From: UBA5543 sp964464965
Lineage (GTDB): Bacteria > Bacteroidota > Bacteroidia > Chitinophagales > Chitinophagaceae
Direction: 5' to 3'
Length of the DNA stretch: 64,000 nucleotides
NCBI GenBank assembly: GCA_964464965.1
Contig: CAYXHM010000004.1
Coordinates: 362,170 to 426,169, forward strand
Part shown: positions 34,820-44,700 of the stretch, one piece after another
Position numbering within the stretch: the stretch's first letter is position 1
Layout: every line of letters begins with the position of its first letter
Translations under genes and position numbers: made by a program
The notes under the pieces: generated by a model
What the model saw: only the letters and a program-made list of their open reading frames with translations
Told to the model about the DNA's origin: nothing
The model's database searches: none

Positions 34820-36904
34820 ATGGATTATAAAAGGATTTTAGTAACGGCAGCGCTACCCTATGCCAATGGCCCGGTACACATAGGCCACATGGCGGGTTGT
34901 TTCCTGCCGGCGGATATATATGTGCGCTACCAGAGGGCGCAAAAGCGTGACGTAAAGTTTGTTTGTGGTAGTGATGAGCATGGCGTGCCTATCACAATAC
35001 GTGCACGTAAAGAAGGTATTACCCCACAGGATGTAGTGGACAAATACCATGCATTGATAAAAGACAGCTTCAACCAGATGGGTGTGTCTTTTGATATCTA
35101 CTCGCGCACCAGCAGCGAAACCCATAAGGAAACATCGCAGGCGTTTTTTAAGAAACTGTACGATGATGGCCTGTTTGAAGAAAAAGAAACAGAACAGTAT
35201 TACGACGAGGAGGCAAAGGCTTTCCTTGCAGACAGATATATAGTGGGTACATGTCCCGTATGCGGCAATGATGGTGCCTATGGCGACCAGTGCGAGAAAT
35301 GCGGCAGCAGTTTGTCCCCCGAGCAGTTAAAGAACCCGCGCAGTGCCCTTAGCAATGCCGTGCCCGTAAAAAAGCTGACGAAGCACTGGTACTTCCCGCT
35401 GAATAAGTATGAAGACTTTTTGAAAGAGTGGATAGTAAAAGGCAAGAAAGACGAATGGAAGAGTAATGTATATGGCCAGTGCAAAAGCTGGCTGGACAAT
35501 GGACTGCAACCACGCGCCATGACCCGCGACAGCAACTGGGGCGTACCTGTACCTTTGCCCGGTGCTGATGGTAAGGTATTGTATGTCTGGTTTGATGCTC
35601 CTATCGGCTATATCAGTGCTACAAAAGACCTGACACCATTATGGACAGATTACTGGCAGAAAGAAGATACCAAACTCGTACATTTCATTGGTAAGGACAA
35701 TATCGTCTTTCACTGTATTATATTTCCGGCTATGCTAAAGGCACACGGTAGCTATATACTGCCCGATAATGTGCCGGCAAATGAGTTCCTGAATATTGAG
35801 GGTGATAAAGTATCTACCTCGCGCAACTGGGCTGTATGGGTACATGAATACCTGCAGGACTTTCCTGACCAGCAGGATGTGCTGCGTTACGTATTATGCG
35901 CCAATGCTCCTGAAACTAAGGATAATGATTTTACCTGGAAGGATTTCCAGGACAGGAACAACAGTGAATTGGTGGCCATATTCGGCAACTTTGTGAACCG
36001 TACGTTTGTGCTGATGCACAAGCTGTGCAATGGCCGTGTGCCACCATTGCATAATGATATACTGGATGATGCAGACCATGCGTTGATACAGGCAATAAAG
36101 AATGCGAAGTATGCAGTTGAGTCAAATATAGAAGCGTACAAGTTTCGTGACGCACTGTATGACGTAATAGACCTGGCACGCAAGGGCAACAAATACATGC
36201 AGGATAAACAACCCTGGATAGTGGCCAAAAGCCTGGAAGAAACACCTGGCAACCAGAAACTGATAGATAACTGCCTGCACCTGTGCCTGCAATTGACAGC
36301 CAACCTGGCCATACTTGCTAACCCGTTTATGCCATTCACATCGGCAAAAATGCTGCACATGATGAAAGTGGTAGAGAAAATGCTGGATTGGGAGAATGCG
36401 GGTAAGATAGACCTGTTAAAAGTGAACTATCCGTTACGGGCACCTGAATTATTATTTAAGAAAGTAGAAAACGAGCAAATGCAGGAACAGATAGATAAGC
36501 TACGTAGTGGCAGCCAAAACAATTCAGCGGCAGCAGCGGAAGATACAAAAGGTGGTTTAACACACAACCCGGTGAAACCTGAAATTACCTATGACGATTT
36601 TGCGAAACTGGACTTCAGGGTAGGCACCATTTTAACTGCTGAAAAAGTAGAAAAGGCGGATAAGCTGCTGAAACTGGAACTGGATATGGGTTTTGAAAAA
36701 CGTACTGTAGTGTCGGGCATTGCCCTGCACTTTAAACCTGAAGATATTGTGGGCAAACAGGTAACTGTGGTTACGAACCTGGCACCCCGCAAAATGAGAG
36801 GTATAGAAAGTAACGGCATGATACTGATGGCGGAAGATGGAGGTGGCAAACTCGTATTTGTATCGCCTGTAGAAAATACAGCAGCGGGAAGTGAAGTGAG
36901 ATAG
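34820..36904 (+). CDS. metG: Methionyl-tRNA synthetase with C-terminal tRNA-binding domain
   Basis: A 694-residue class I synthetase. The HIGH motif is in PYANGPVHIGH (residues 13-23). The zinc knuckle CPVCG...CEKCG lies at about 145-165. The second signature is KVSTS in place of KMSKS, followed by RNWAVWVHEYL, as is usual in Bacteroidota. Residues 590-694 form a C-terminal EMAP/Trbp111-like tRNA-binding domain (FAKLDFRVGTI, NLAPRKMRGIESNGM). The length agrees with the dimeric MetG form. A -7-like TATCTTGC lies at 34785-34792. The efflux adaptor follows after 27 bp. Confidence 0.96.
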   Translation: MDYKRILVTAALPYANGPVHIGHMAGCFLPADIYVRYQRAQKRDVKFVCGSDEHGVPITIRARKEGITPQDVVDKYHALIKDSFNQMGVSFDIYSRTSSETHKETSQAFFKKLYDDGLFEEKETEQYYDEEAKAFLADRYIVGTCPVCGNDGAYGDQCEKCGSSLSPEQLKNPRSALSNAVPVKKLTKHWYFPLNKYEDFLKEWIVKGKKDEWKSNVYGQCKSWLDNGLQPRAMTRDSNWGVPVPLPGADGKVLYVWFDAPIGYISATKDLTPLWTDYWQKEDTKLVHFIGKDNIVFHCIIFPAMLKAHGSYILPDNVPANEFLNIEGDKVSTSRNWAVWVHEYLQDFPDQQDVLRYVLCANAPETKDNDFTWKDFQDRNNSELVAIFGNFVNRTFVLMHKLCNGRVPPLHNDILDDADHALIQAIKNAKYAVESNIEAYKFRDALYDVIDLARKGNKYMQDKQPWIVAKSLEETPGNQKLIDNCLHLCLQLTANLAILANPFMPFTSAKMLHMMKVVEKMLDWENAGKIDLLKVNYPLRAPELLFKKVENEQMQEQIDKLRSGSQNNSAAAAEDTKGGLTHNPVKPEITYDDFAKLDFRVGTILTAEKVEKADKLLKLELDMGFEKRTVVSGIALHFKPEDIVGKQVTVVTNLAPRKMRGIESNGMILMAEDGGGKLVFVSPVENTAAGSEVR

Positions 36905-36931
36905 TTATTTTTACAAGACACAAGTTAATAC

Positions 36932-38260
36932 ATGAAAAAGAAAACACTCTGGTGGATAGTAGGTGGCTCATTGGTTTTGTTGACAATACTTATAATAATA
37001 GGTAAATCCACAGGCGATAAGGGCACCAAGGTAGCTGTGGAGGCAGCCGCACCGCATACTATTATAGAAACGGTAACAGCCAGTGGTAAAATATACCCGG
37101 AAACAGAAGTTAAGATAAGCCCCGAGGTAAGCGGTGAGATTACTTTCCTGGAAGTAGAAGAAGGAGATAGTGTGTACAAAGGGCAGGTATTGGTAAAAAT
37201 AAACCCCGCTATATATTCCTCTATAGTTACGCAGGCCGCTGCCAGTGTAGCAGAAACAAAAGCCAGGGCTACAAATTCTGAACAGATGGCTGCACAGGCC
37301 AAAGCTCAATTTGAGCAATTAAAATCAGCCTACGAACGTAACCAGAAATTATACAAAAGTAAAGTAATATCTGCACTGGAGTTTGAGCAGGCACAGGCGC
37401 AATACCTGGGTGCGAAGGCAAGCTATGAAGCATCTGTTGCCAGTACAGCCGGTAGTGGCTATAGCGTGCAGGGTGCAAATGCCAACCTGAACCAGGCCTA
37501 TGAAAACCTGCGCAGAACTACAATTGTGGCACCTGTATCGGGTATACTGTCCCAACTGAAAGTAAAACTTGGTGAGCGTGTAGTAGGTACAGCACAAATG
37601 GCTGGTACGGAAATGCTGACCATTGCAGACATGAGCCGTATAGAAGTACGCGTAGATGTGAGCGAAACAGACATAGCCAAAGTAAAAATAGGCGACACTA
37701 CCATAATAGTGGCAGATGCATACCGCAACCGTAAGTTCACAGGTGTAGTATCTAAAGTAGCAGTATCCAGCACAGCATCGGGCACGGCTACTATGACTAC
37801 CGACCAGGTAACCAACTATACCGTGCATATACTGATACTGGAAAACAGCTACCAGGATTTAAGTACAGAGCTGCAAAAAGGCAGGTTCGTATTCAAACCC
37901 GGCATGAGCTCTTCTGTAGAAATACAAACACGTAAAGACCCTAATACACTTGCAGTACCTGTTAATGCCGTTACTACGCGCGAATGGCCTGACAGTGTAA
38001 AGAAGGAAATGGATAAAACGGGTACAGATGAGATAAGGCAGGTGGTATTTGTGTACAACAAAAAAGAAGGGAAAGTATATATCCGTGATGTAAAAACAGG
38101 CATACAGGACAATGAGTATATACAAATAACAGACGGGCTGAAAGAAGGTGAACAGGTGGTAATAGCACCTTATGGAGCAATAGCACGTACACTAAAAGAT
38201 AAAGCCAAGGTGACGATAGAAGATAAGGATAAACTGTACGAAGCAAAAGAGAATGACTAA
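36932..38260 (+). CDS. Periplasmic adaptor subunit of an efflux system (MFP/HlyD family)
   Basis: A 442-residue protein. An N-terminal membrane anchor (residues 8-24, TLWWIVGGSLVLLTILIII) leads to a biotin-lipoyl-like half (SGKIYPETEVKISPEVSGEI), a helical hairpin (about 100-160, Ala/Glu-rich), the second lipoyl half (TIVAPVSGILSQLKVKLGERV) and beta-barrel and membrane-proximal domains. Such adaptors link an inner membrane RND or MacB-type pump to an outer membrane channel. No pump or TolC-like gene follows in this window. It overlaps gpsA by 8 bp. Confidence 0.9.
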   Translation: MKKKTLWWIVGGSLVLLTILIIIGKSTGDKGTKVAVEAAAPHTIIETVTASGKIYPETEVKISPEVSGEITFLEVEEGDSVYKGQVLVKINPAIYSSIVTQAAASVAETKARATNSEQMAAQAKAQFEQLKSAYERNQKLYKSKVISALEFEQAQAQYLGAKASYEASVASTAGSGYSVQGANANLNQAYENLRRTTIVAPVSGILSQLKVKLGERVVGTAQMAGTEMLTIADMSRIEVRVDVSETDIAKVKIGDTTIIVADAYRNRKFTGVVSKVAVSSTASGTATMTTDQVTNYTVHILILENSYQDLSTELQKGRFVFKPGMSSSVEIQTRKDPNTLAVPVNAVTTREWPDSVKKEMDKTGTDEIRQVVFVYNKKEGKVYIRDVKTGIQDNEYIQITDGLKEGEQVVIAPYGAIARTLKDKAKVTIEDKDKLYEAKEND

Positions 38261-39284
38261 ACCAACAAACAGCACTTTAGGGAAAATAGGATTGATAGGC
38301 AATGGCAGCTGGGGTACGGCAATAGCTAAAATACTTACTGATAACGGCCATGTAATACACTGGTGGGTAAGAAACCAGGAATCTGTAAATTACTTGCTGC
38401 AGCGCCATCACAACCCGCATTACCTTACATCTGTCAGTTTCCTGCCCGAAAAAATTATACCCACCAGCAACCTGCAGGAAGTGCTGGAGCATTGCGATAC
38501 ATTGATAGTATGTGTGCCTTCTGCCTATGCACAGGCAGTTATAGAAAGCGTAGATAATACATTGTGGAAAGGGAAGAATATCGTTTCTGCCATTAAGGGG
38601 ATATTACCGGATAGCAATATGCTGCTTAACGACTACATGAGCCAAAATCCTGACTTCAACCTGCATAACTATATGGCCGTAACAGGCCCATGCCATGCAG
38701 AAGAGGTTGCATATGAGCGTATATCATACCTTACATTCTCAGGGCTTAATGATGAGCTTACCACCGCAATGGCAGCGGCGTTTCGCAACAGTTATATATA
38801 CGCTACTACCAACCATGATATATGGGGCGTACAGTTTGCAGCCGTACTGAAAAACATATACGCTATAGGTGCAGGCATAGCACATGCGCTGGATTATGGA
38901 GATAATTTCCAGAGCGTGTATGCAACCAACTGCTACCGCGAAATGTACCGGTACCTGGATGCGCATTTTGAACAGGTACACCCTTCAGACGAAAGGCCTG
39001 ATTTTCATACCAGTGCCTACCTGGGCGACCTGCTGGTAACCTGCTACTCACTACACAGCCGCAACCGTATGCTGGGCACTATGCTCGGCAAAGGCTACTC
39101 TGTAAAAAACGCTATACTGGAAATGAATATGGTGGCTGAGGGCTACTACGCAGCCAGGGGCATGCAGCATATATCTAAAGAATACGGTATAAGCATACCT
39201 ATTGCTACTGCCGTTTATGAAGTATTATGGAACAACGCTTCCCCTGCAGCAATTTTCAGCAAAATGGAGCAATCTCTGTCTTAA
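38253..39284 (+). CDS. gpsA: NAD(P)-dependent glycerol-3-phosphate dehydrogenase
   Basis: A 343-residue enzyme that reduces dihydroxyacetone phosphate to sn-glycerol-3-phosphate for phospholipid synthesis. The nucleotide motif GNGSWGTAIAKIL is at residues 15-27. VTGPCHAEE and the catalytic Lys in AAVLKNIYAIGAG are conserved, and EGYYAARGM is in the C-terminal domain. The ATG lies 8 bp inside the end of the adaptor gene, a coupling with no evident functional reason. It converges with the NUDIX gene and overlaps it by 4 bp. Confidence 0.95.
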   Translation: MTKPTNSTLGKIGLIGNGSWGTAIAKILTDNGHVIHWWVRNQESVNYLLQRHHNPHYLTSVSFLPEKIIPTSNLQEVLEHCDTLIVCVPSAYAQAVIESVDNTLWKGKNIVSAIKGILPDSNMLLNDYMSQNPDFNLHNYMAVTGPCHAEEVAYERISYLTFSGLNDELTTAMAAAFRNSYIYATTNHDIWGVQFAAVLKNIYAIGAGIAHALDYGDNFQSVYATNCYREMYRYLDAHFEQVHPSDERPDFHTSAYLGDLLVTCYSLHSRNRMLGTMLGKGYSVKNAILEMNMVAEGYYAARGMQHISKEYGISIPIATAVYEVLWNNASPAAIFSKMEQSLS

Positions 39285-39853
39285 TAACCATGCTTCTTTA
39301 ACAGGTAGTTAGCTGCAATAACCGTTTTGCTGTCTATCAGCTCGTGCTTTTTTATTGCATCATTCAGCTCTTCTATAGTCATTTCATAAGGCTCTATATA
39401 TTCGCCTTCTTCTATCAAACCCCCACCCTGCTCAATCTTATCAGCGTCTTTTACCAGTCCATAGTAAATGTGCATGCGCTCGGTACTATACCCCGGCGAT
39501 GAGTACACCATGGCAATTTTTTCAAGGTCGTGCAGCTTGTACCCTATTTCTTCTAATGCTTCCCTGCGTATTGTTTCTTCCGGTTGTTCCCCTTCATCCA
39601 GCCGGCCGGCAATGGCTTCTATCATCCACCCCGGGCCTTTTTCATAAGTGCAATGCCTGAATTGTTTCGAAAGCAACACTACATTACGGTCTGTATTATA
39701 TAGTATGACAGAGGCAGCATCCTGGCGTTTTAATACCATCCTGTCCACTGGGTCAGTCAATTCGCCATTCTCTTTTTCATATTGATAATACCACTTCTCG
39801 ACTTTAAAAAAGTCGTCAAATACCTGTTGCTTGCTTATTATTTTCTCTTTCAT
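39281..39853 (-). CDS. NUDIX hydrolase, ADP-sugar/GDP-mannose pyrophosphatase-like
   Basis: A 190-residue hydrolase. The NUDIX box GRLDEGEQPEETIRREALEE (with the following IGY) is intact. The surrounding sequence (WMIEAIAGRLDEGE, VYSSPGYSTERMHIYYG) places it with the ADPRase/NudK group that cleaves nucleoside-diphosphate sugars. The exact substrate is not determined. It is the last gene of a run on the minus strand, 11 bp after the NTF2-like gene, and its end overlaps the gpsA end by 4 bp. Confidence 0.9.
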   Translation of the reverse strand: MKEKIISKQQVFDDFFKVEKWYYQYEKENGELTDPVDRMVLKRQDAASVILYNTDRNVVLLSKQFRHCTYEKGPGWMIEAIAGRLDEGEQPEETIRREALEEIGYKLHDLEKIAMVYSSPGYSTERMHIYYGLVKDADKIEQGGGLIEEGEYIEPYEMTIEELNDAIKKHELIDSKTVIAANYLLKKHGY

Positions 39854-39864
39854 AACAAATACAG

Positions 39865-40296
39865 TTACCCTGCCGTGGGAAGGGTAGCAATTTTCTCTTT
39901 TTCATTTACAGGAATTGCAACTTCTATCTTCCAGCTATCTTCTTCGCCCAGTTTCAGGATATAGTAGTAGTCGCAGTCGTACACTTTTTGACCTTTATTA
40001 TCTGTATATAGCCAGTTCAGGGTTACAGATACTATTTTGTCGCTGATGTATCTTTTGTTTTTAATGTCCGGTATGGCATTAGTTATGTTATGTACAGCGT
40101 AAAAACGTTTGCCCTGGTTTATCAGTCCTTCCAGTTTAGCCTCGGTAGTATATGCTTGTGACGAATCGTTGGCTATGAATGTGCAGGGCAATGCGTAACA
40201 AGCGGCCAGGAATTTTGTATCTTTTCTCTCAAGCGCCGCAGCATAATCTTCAAAAAAACTATTGATGCGATACATCGCACTTTGTATATGTTGCAT
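39865..40296 (-). CDS. NTF2/SnoaL-like small protein
   Basis: A 143-residue protein with the pattern of an NTF2-like cone fold: an N-terminal helix (INSFFEDYAAALERKDTKFLAACYALPCTFI) followed by four or five beta strands ending in the WKIEVAIPV strand. No signal peptide is seen. The family includes enzymes and ligand-binding proteins; no catalytic residues can be assigned. A perfect -7 box is 27 nt upstream (40324-40331). It is followed by the NUDIX gene. Confidence 0.65.
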   Translation of the reverse strand: MQHIQSAMYRINSFFEDYAAALERKDTKFLAACYALPCTFIANDSSQAYTTEAKLEGLINQGKRFYAVHNITNAIPDIKNKRYISDKIVSVTLNWLYTDNKGQKVYDCDYYYILKLGEEDSWKIEVAIPVNEKEKIATLPTAG

Positions 40297-40323
40297 GGTT
40301 ACTACCCTCTTTTTTCAGTAGGG

Positions 40324-40331
40324 CAAAGTTA
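40324..40331 (-). promoter_or_regulatory. -7 box of the NTF2-like/NUDIX operon
   Basis: The minus strand reads TAACTTTG plus C, 27 nt before the ATG at 40296. This is a full match to TAnnTTTG. Confidence 0.5.
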
Positions 40332-40379
40332 GCTGTTACCACTTTAGCACAGGCCGCACACCAGATATATTTGTAGCGC

Positions 40380-40952
40380 TTATTTAGCGTAAGCAAACAC
40401 CCTTTTCATCCATCCGTTAAAAAACACTTCCTGCGATGGATTATTCTCGCATATGGTAATATACTGCGCACCCTTCAGTGCATTGATACCGGCCAGTATA
40501 TTTCGCTGTTGCGGATGGCTATTCAACGCCGCTACTGTTACTTTCCCCACCTGCCCATCTACCTTCAGGTTAGGGTATAAAGTCTGCCCCTTGTTAGCCA
40601 CGTTCAGCACCCGCTGCAAAAAAATACCTGCACGGCCTATGCCCATGTTTACCCCTGTATCAAACATCTCGTTGGCTATCAACTGGTCTTTTACATCGTC
40701 CAGTTTCATACTGTCCCAGTATTCTTTTTTATACAGCTCATGTACCAGTGCCTGTAGTTCTTTATTGCCGTCAAGCCTACGGGGGAAATCAGGCTTATGT
40801 CTCTCCTGGTCTATAATTTTCCAGCCTTTCCATTTAGGCTGGGGCCTGCGTGCTATGCCTTTATATGTTTCGCCCCCTGTGTCGTTTGGATGATTACTGT
40901 ACCCTCCTTCGTATTCGCGTGTCAGTGCGTATGCTTTATTAAAGTCTGCCAT
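40380..40952 (-). CDS. GH108 lysozyme-like N-acetylmuramidase
   Basis: A 190-residue peptidoglycan hydrolase of glycoside hydrolase family 108 with its predicted peptidoglycan-binding partner domain (PG_binding_3). The catalytic Glu is probably E15 in REYEGGYSNHP, followed by the family motif DTGGETYKGIARRPQPKW. The C-terminal part (NVGIGRAGIF-like TGVNMGIGRAGIFLQRVLN, VDGQVGKVT) is the second domain. There is no signal peptide, as in phage endolysins, and no holin or spanin gene is close. It may be a domesticated phage enzyme or part of a contractile injection or lysis device encoded elsewhere. Confidence 0.85.
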   Translation of the reverse strand: MADFNKAYALTREYEGGYSNHPNDTGGETYKGIARRPQPKWKGWKIIDQERHKPDFPRRLDGNKELQALVHELYKKEYWDSMKLDDVKDQLIANEMFDTGVNMGIGRAGIFLQRVLNVANKGQTLYPNLKVDGQVGKVTVAALNSHPQQRNILAGINALKGAQYITICENNPSQEVFFNGWMKRVFAYAK

Positions 40953-41006
40953 AATGATTGAGATTTCAGGCTACTAATATAAAAGGAATATATGAATACG
41001 AGGCAC

Positions 41007-41035
41007 AAAAAAACCGCTGTACTTTAGTACAGCGG
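41007..41035 (-). terminator. Terminator of the small lipoprotein gene
   Basis: CCGCTGTACT/AGTACAGCGG (41014-41035) with a 2 nt loop; on the minus strand it is followed by a T-run (complement of 41007-41013). Confidence 0.85.
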
Positions 41036-41068
41036 CTGATAAAAAGTATAGAATGTGTTAATATTAAA

Positions 41069-41317
41069 TCAGTATAGTTTGCAGGTTTCTATAGTAGTTA
41101 TTCCTTCTTCCGTCGTTTGTGAAGAACCTTTCTCACATATCTCTTTAGCTTTCTTTTCGGTATTAGATAGTTTATATTCATTAATAAGTGTATCCGGCAG
41201 GCCCGGTTGCCCACTATAAGTTATTTCGCATTCGCAAATAAACTCTTTTGTGCATGATGACGCGGTTACAACTATGATGAATGCTAAACCTGTTATCAGC
41301 CCTGAACGTAATTTCAT
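41069..41317 (-). CDS. Small lipoprotein of unknown function
   Basis: An 82-residue protein. The lipoprotein signal (residues 1-23) has lipobox TASSC, followed by TKEFICECEITYSG. The mature part is about 60 residues with four Cys besides the lipidated one, probably forming disulfides, and ends in a Cys-containing strand (TTIETCKLY). It is probably outer-membrane anchored in the periplasm. Similar orphan small lipoproteins are common in the phylum; no function is known. It has its own terminator. Confidence 0.7.
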   Translation of the reverse strand: MKLRSGLITGLAFIIVVTASSCTKEFICECEITYSGQPGLPDTLINEYKLSNTEKKAKEICEKGSSQTTEEGITTIETCKLY

Positions 41318-41667
41318 GTATCAAATAGTTTGAACGGTTGAAGATAAAATGAATTTTTGACTTGCACAATGCCCCAACACGTAAAAAACGATTTTCTTTT
41401 TATAAAATATATTAATTACCAGTTGTTTATCCGGCTATATGTGTGGTAATCAAAGCTAACTGCAATTGATTATTTGTAAAGAAGAGAGGTTAAATAGCTT
41501 GTACAAATTTTAAAATATACAAAAGTGAATGATTAGTAATTAATGCTACAATGCTATGACTTTTTGCCTTAAATAGTAAAATGCCCGCTGCAAGTCACTT
41601 TTAAGCCTCTATGCTACTTATAATGCCATTTTCATGACATAAATATCAATATACTGTGACAAAAAAC

Positions 41668-41700
41668 TTTGCAATGTTTTAACAGGAATATCTATCTTTG
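41668..41700 (+). promoter_or_regulatory. Promoter of the M43 protease gene, in a 422 bp gap
   Basis: -33 TTTG (41668-41671), 21 nt spacer and a perfect -7 TATCTTTG (41693-41700), 39 nt before the ATG. The remainder of the gap, 41318-41667, is AT-rich; I found no ORF, hairpin or repeat in it. Confidence 0.7.
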
Positions 41701-41739
41701 ATACCATTGTTTTTAACATAGTTCACAATAATTTTTAAC

Positions 41740-44700
41740 ATGATTAGAAAAGTATTTTCACTGTTGCCGCTTGTGATGATGGCTTTTGGTTTTACCAAAG
41801 CCCAGGATAGGCAGCTACCCTGTACTACCACAGAGGTAAACGAGTCCTACAAACAATCGTTTCCGGAAATTGCGGCCTACGAGCAGCAATTGAAAGGTTT
41901 CATTGACGAGGCAATGAAAAACATAAATGTTGACCGTGCCAACCACAAGGGTACCGAATTAGATCCAAACAAGGTATTGCACATACCTGTAGTGGTGCAT
42001 GTGGTACACGACTACGGCAACACGGATTATGTATCAGATAACGACATCTTCCGCCTGATGGACGAAATCAACACGGTGTACATGAAGCGTAATGCTGATA
42101 CTACACAGGTAATATCTCCATTCAAAAAGTATATCGGCGCTCCCAATATCATGTTTCACCTGGCTACAAAAGATCCACAGGGAAGGCCTACTACGGGTAT
42201 CACCCGCCACAGGTCTTATTTGACAAGCGGTGGTGACGACCAGGCAAAATTTGACCAATGGGATCCGACTTCATACCTGAACATATGGTCTATAGCAAGG
42301 ATTGGAAGAGGCATAAGCAATGGCGTTGTAGCAGCCTATGCAGTATTCCCAAGTTCTGCAGGTGCCTTTCCATACACAGATGGCATTATTACCAGTGCGG
42401 GTAGCATATTCAGCAATAAAACAATTCCGCACGAAATAGGCCACATTCTTAACCTGTACCATACATGGGGCAATATACCGGTTTCAACCAGGTGCGGTGA
42501 AACTGACGAAATTGATGATACACCGCCCACTACAGGCCACTTTAGCGATGGACAACCTTTTGGTAATACCGCAAATGGCCGTTGTGACGCAGCAAGTCTG
42601 TACGATACTTCCTGCACTAACAACCTGCAGAGTATGGCTAAGATATTATTAGACAAAAATTCCGCTCCTGCAGTTGATTACGGCCAAAAAGGGTTCGATT
42701 ATTTCCCTCGTACCAATCTGGTGCTGGAGTCTGTTAAAATATATCCATCTGTTATTGGTGGCGAGTTTGAAATCACTAACTACAAGCAAAATCGCACTAC
42801 AGGCATATTTGAGCCAATAAACGTATTTGGAACAAAACGCGATTCATTACTTGGTAAATCAATGCTGGGCACAAACGTTGTTGCTAACGATTTTGGTGTA
42901 GATAGCCCCGCAGCTAAAACATCTATAGTTTTCAATGCGCTTAAATATATATGGATAGATTCTTTTGATATTTATCCAAGCACTATAGGCGATACATTTA
43001 CTATTACACTTCGTAAATTCAACGGGGACCTTATAAAATCCGTTACGGGTGTAACTGCTACCAATACAGGTGCGCAGACAGTACCTTTTGGCGCATTTAT
43101 ACCAAACGCAACAAACTACAGGCTACAAATAGTACGTAACCCCGGTCTTTTCTGTGACAGCCTGGTGGCAGCCACACGTGCGGCTATAGATGCTTCTATT
43201 ACCGGTGCTCTTGAGTTTGTAACTTTTATTGATACTACAGGATTTGATAACAGTACATCTCCAACAGCTTATAAGGGAAGGTATAACTTCTTTTACAACT
43301 GGAAAACAAGGTTTGATGCATTAACTACTACAGCGGATAGCTTCCAGGTTGTAAAACTAGGTTACAAGGTAACCCCGGATACTAATTACAGACTGACGTT
43401 GACTAAGAACCCGGGAGTCTATAATGATTCTGTAGGCAATACGCCTTATGTAAAATCTATTCCTTGTGTTATTGATATTACTAACGATGTAACAGCCGGC
43501 AGGTATGATCTGCTGTACGATTTGAGCGTGCGTTATGGTTATATTAAAGATTGTATAGATTACCCTGATACTGTAAATACACAGAATATAATGGACTATG
43601 CAGATTGTCCTATTATGTTTACCCATCAGCAGGTAGCACGTATGCGCGCTACATTGGAAAGCCCTGTAGGTGGCCGTAACAGGTTAGTTAATGATACTAC
43701 GCACGTAAGGACTGGTATCCTAGACGGTTTCGGTGGTACTTACGGTAAAAGGATAGATTTGAAGCCTGTACCGGATGTATCTGTTGAAAGATCAGGATTA
43801 AGCATAGATCGTTCTGTTTTCCTTTGTACAGGTTCTGAGTTCCGCTTCAGGCAGAGAAGCTGGAGGGATACAATAGAAGCAGTTGAAATGAGCTTCAATA
43901 AAAACGCCAGTCAGCCTACAATAACTCAAACCGGCTTTGGCCTTTCTTCTACAGTATCTAATACATTTAATGAACCAGGATGGGTGAACGTTACCGTAAA
44001 AGCAACAGGAAATAACACAGGTGATTCTACTATCGAATTCAAGAATGTAGTTTACGTTGCAGATGGCAATGCCAAAATAGATCCAAACAATGGTTTCTTC
44101 ATGGAGTTTGATGAAGCTGACCAGAATAACCCATTAGAAAAATGGCCTATTTTCAACTACTATGGTAACTATAATAAATGGTTTGTTGATCAAAACGTAG
44201 GCTACTGGGATAAATCTTGTATTGTTTACCATAACTATGACAAAAGGGTTGGCCCCGAATCTTACAATGGTACTCCTAAAGGTGATGTTGATGATTTCTT
44301 CACACCAGCATTCGATCTGAGCAATATGCAGAGTGGCGAATGCCGCCTGAACTTTATGTCTTCGGGTGCGTTCAGGACCAGCGATAGCAGATTACTGAGA
44401 GATACATTATCTATTGCCTACTCTACTGACTGTGGTGCAAACTGGGTAACAATGGCAAGATTAATGAAATCTGACCTTGGTAATAAGGGCCTGGTTCCAA
44501 TAGAATATGCACCACAGTACTACGGTGATTGGGCGTTGAAAAGTTTTGACGTACCTGGAGCTGCAAGAACTAACCAGGTTTTCTTCCGTTTCCGTTTCAA
44601 CCCTGGTGTTGATGACCTGACAGGTAGCGGACAAAATTCAAGAGTATTGCCGGGTACAGGTAACAACTTCTTCATCGACCGTCTGAATATCAGCTCATTC

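Noticed and set aside
22218..40952. Prophage bounded by the terminase-like and GH108 genes
   Set aside because: The 17 kb between them hold housekeeping genes such as efp, accBC, metG and gpsA; no portal, capsid, tail or integrase gene is present.
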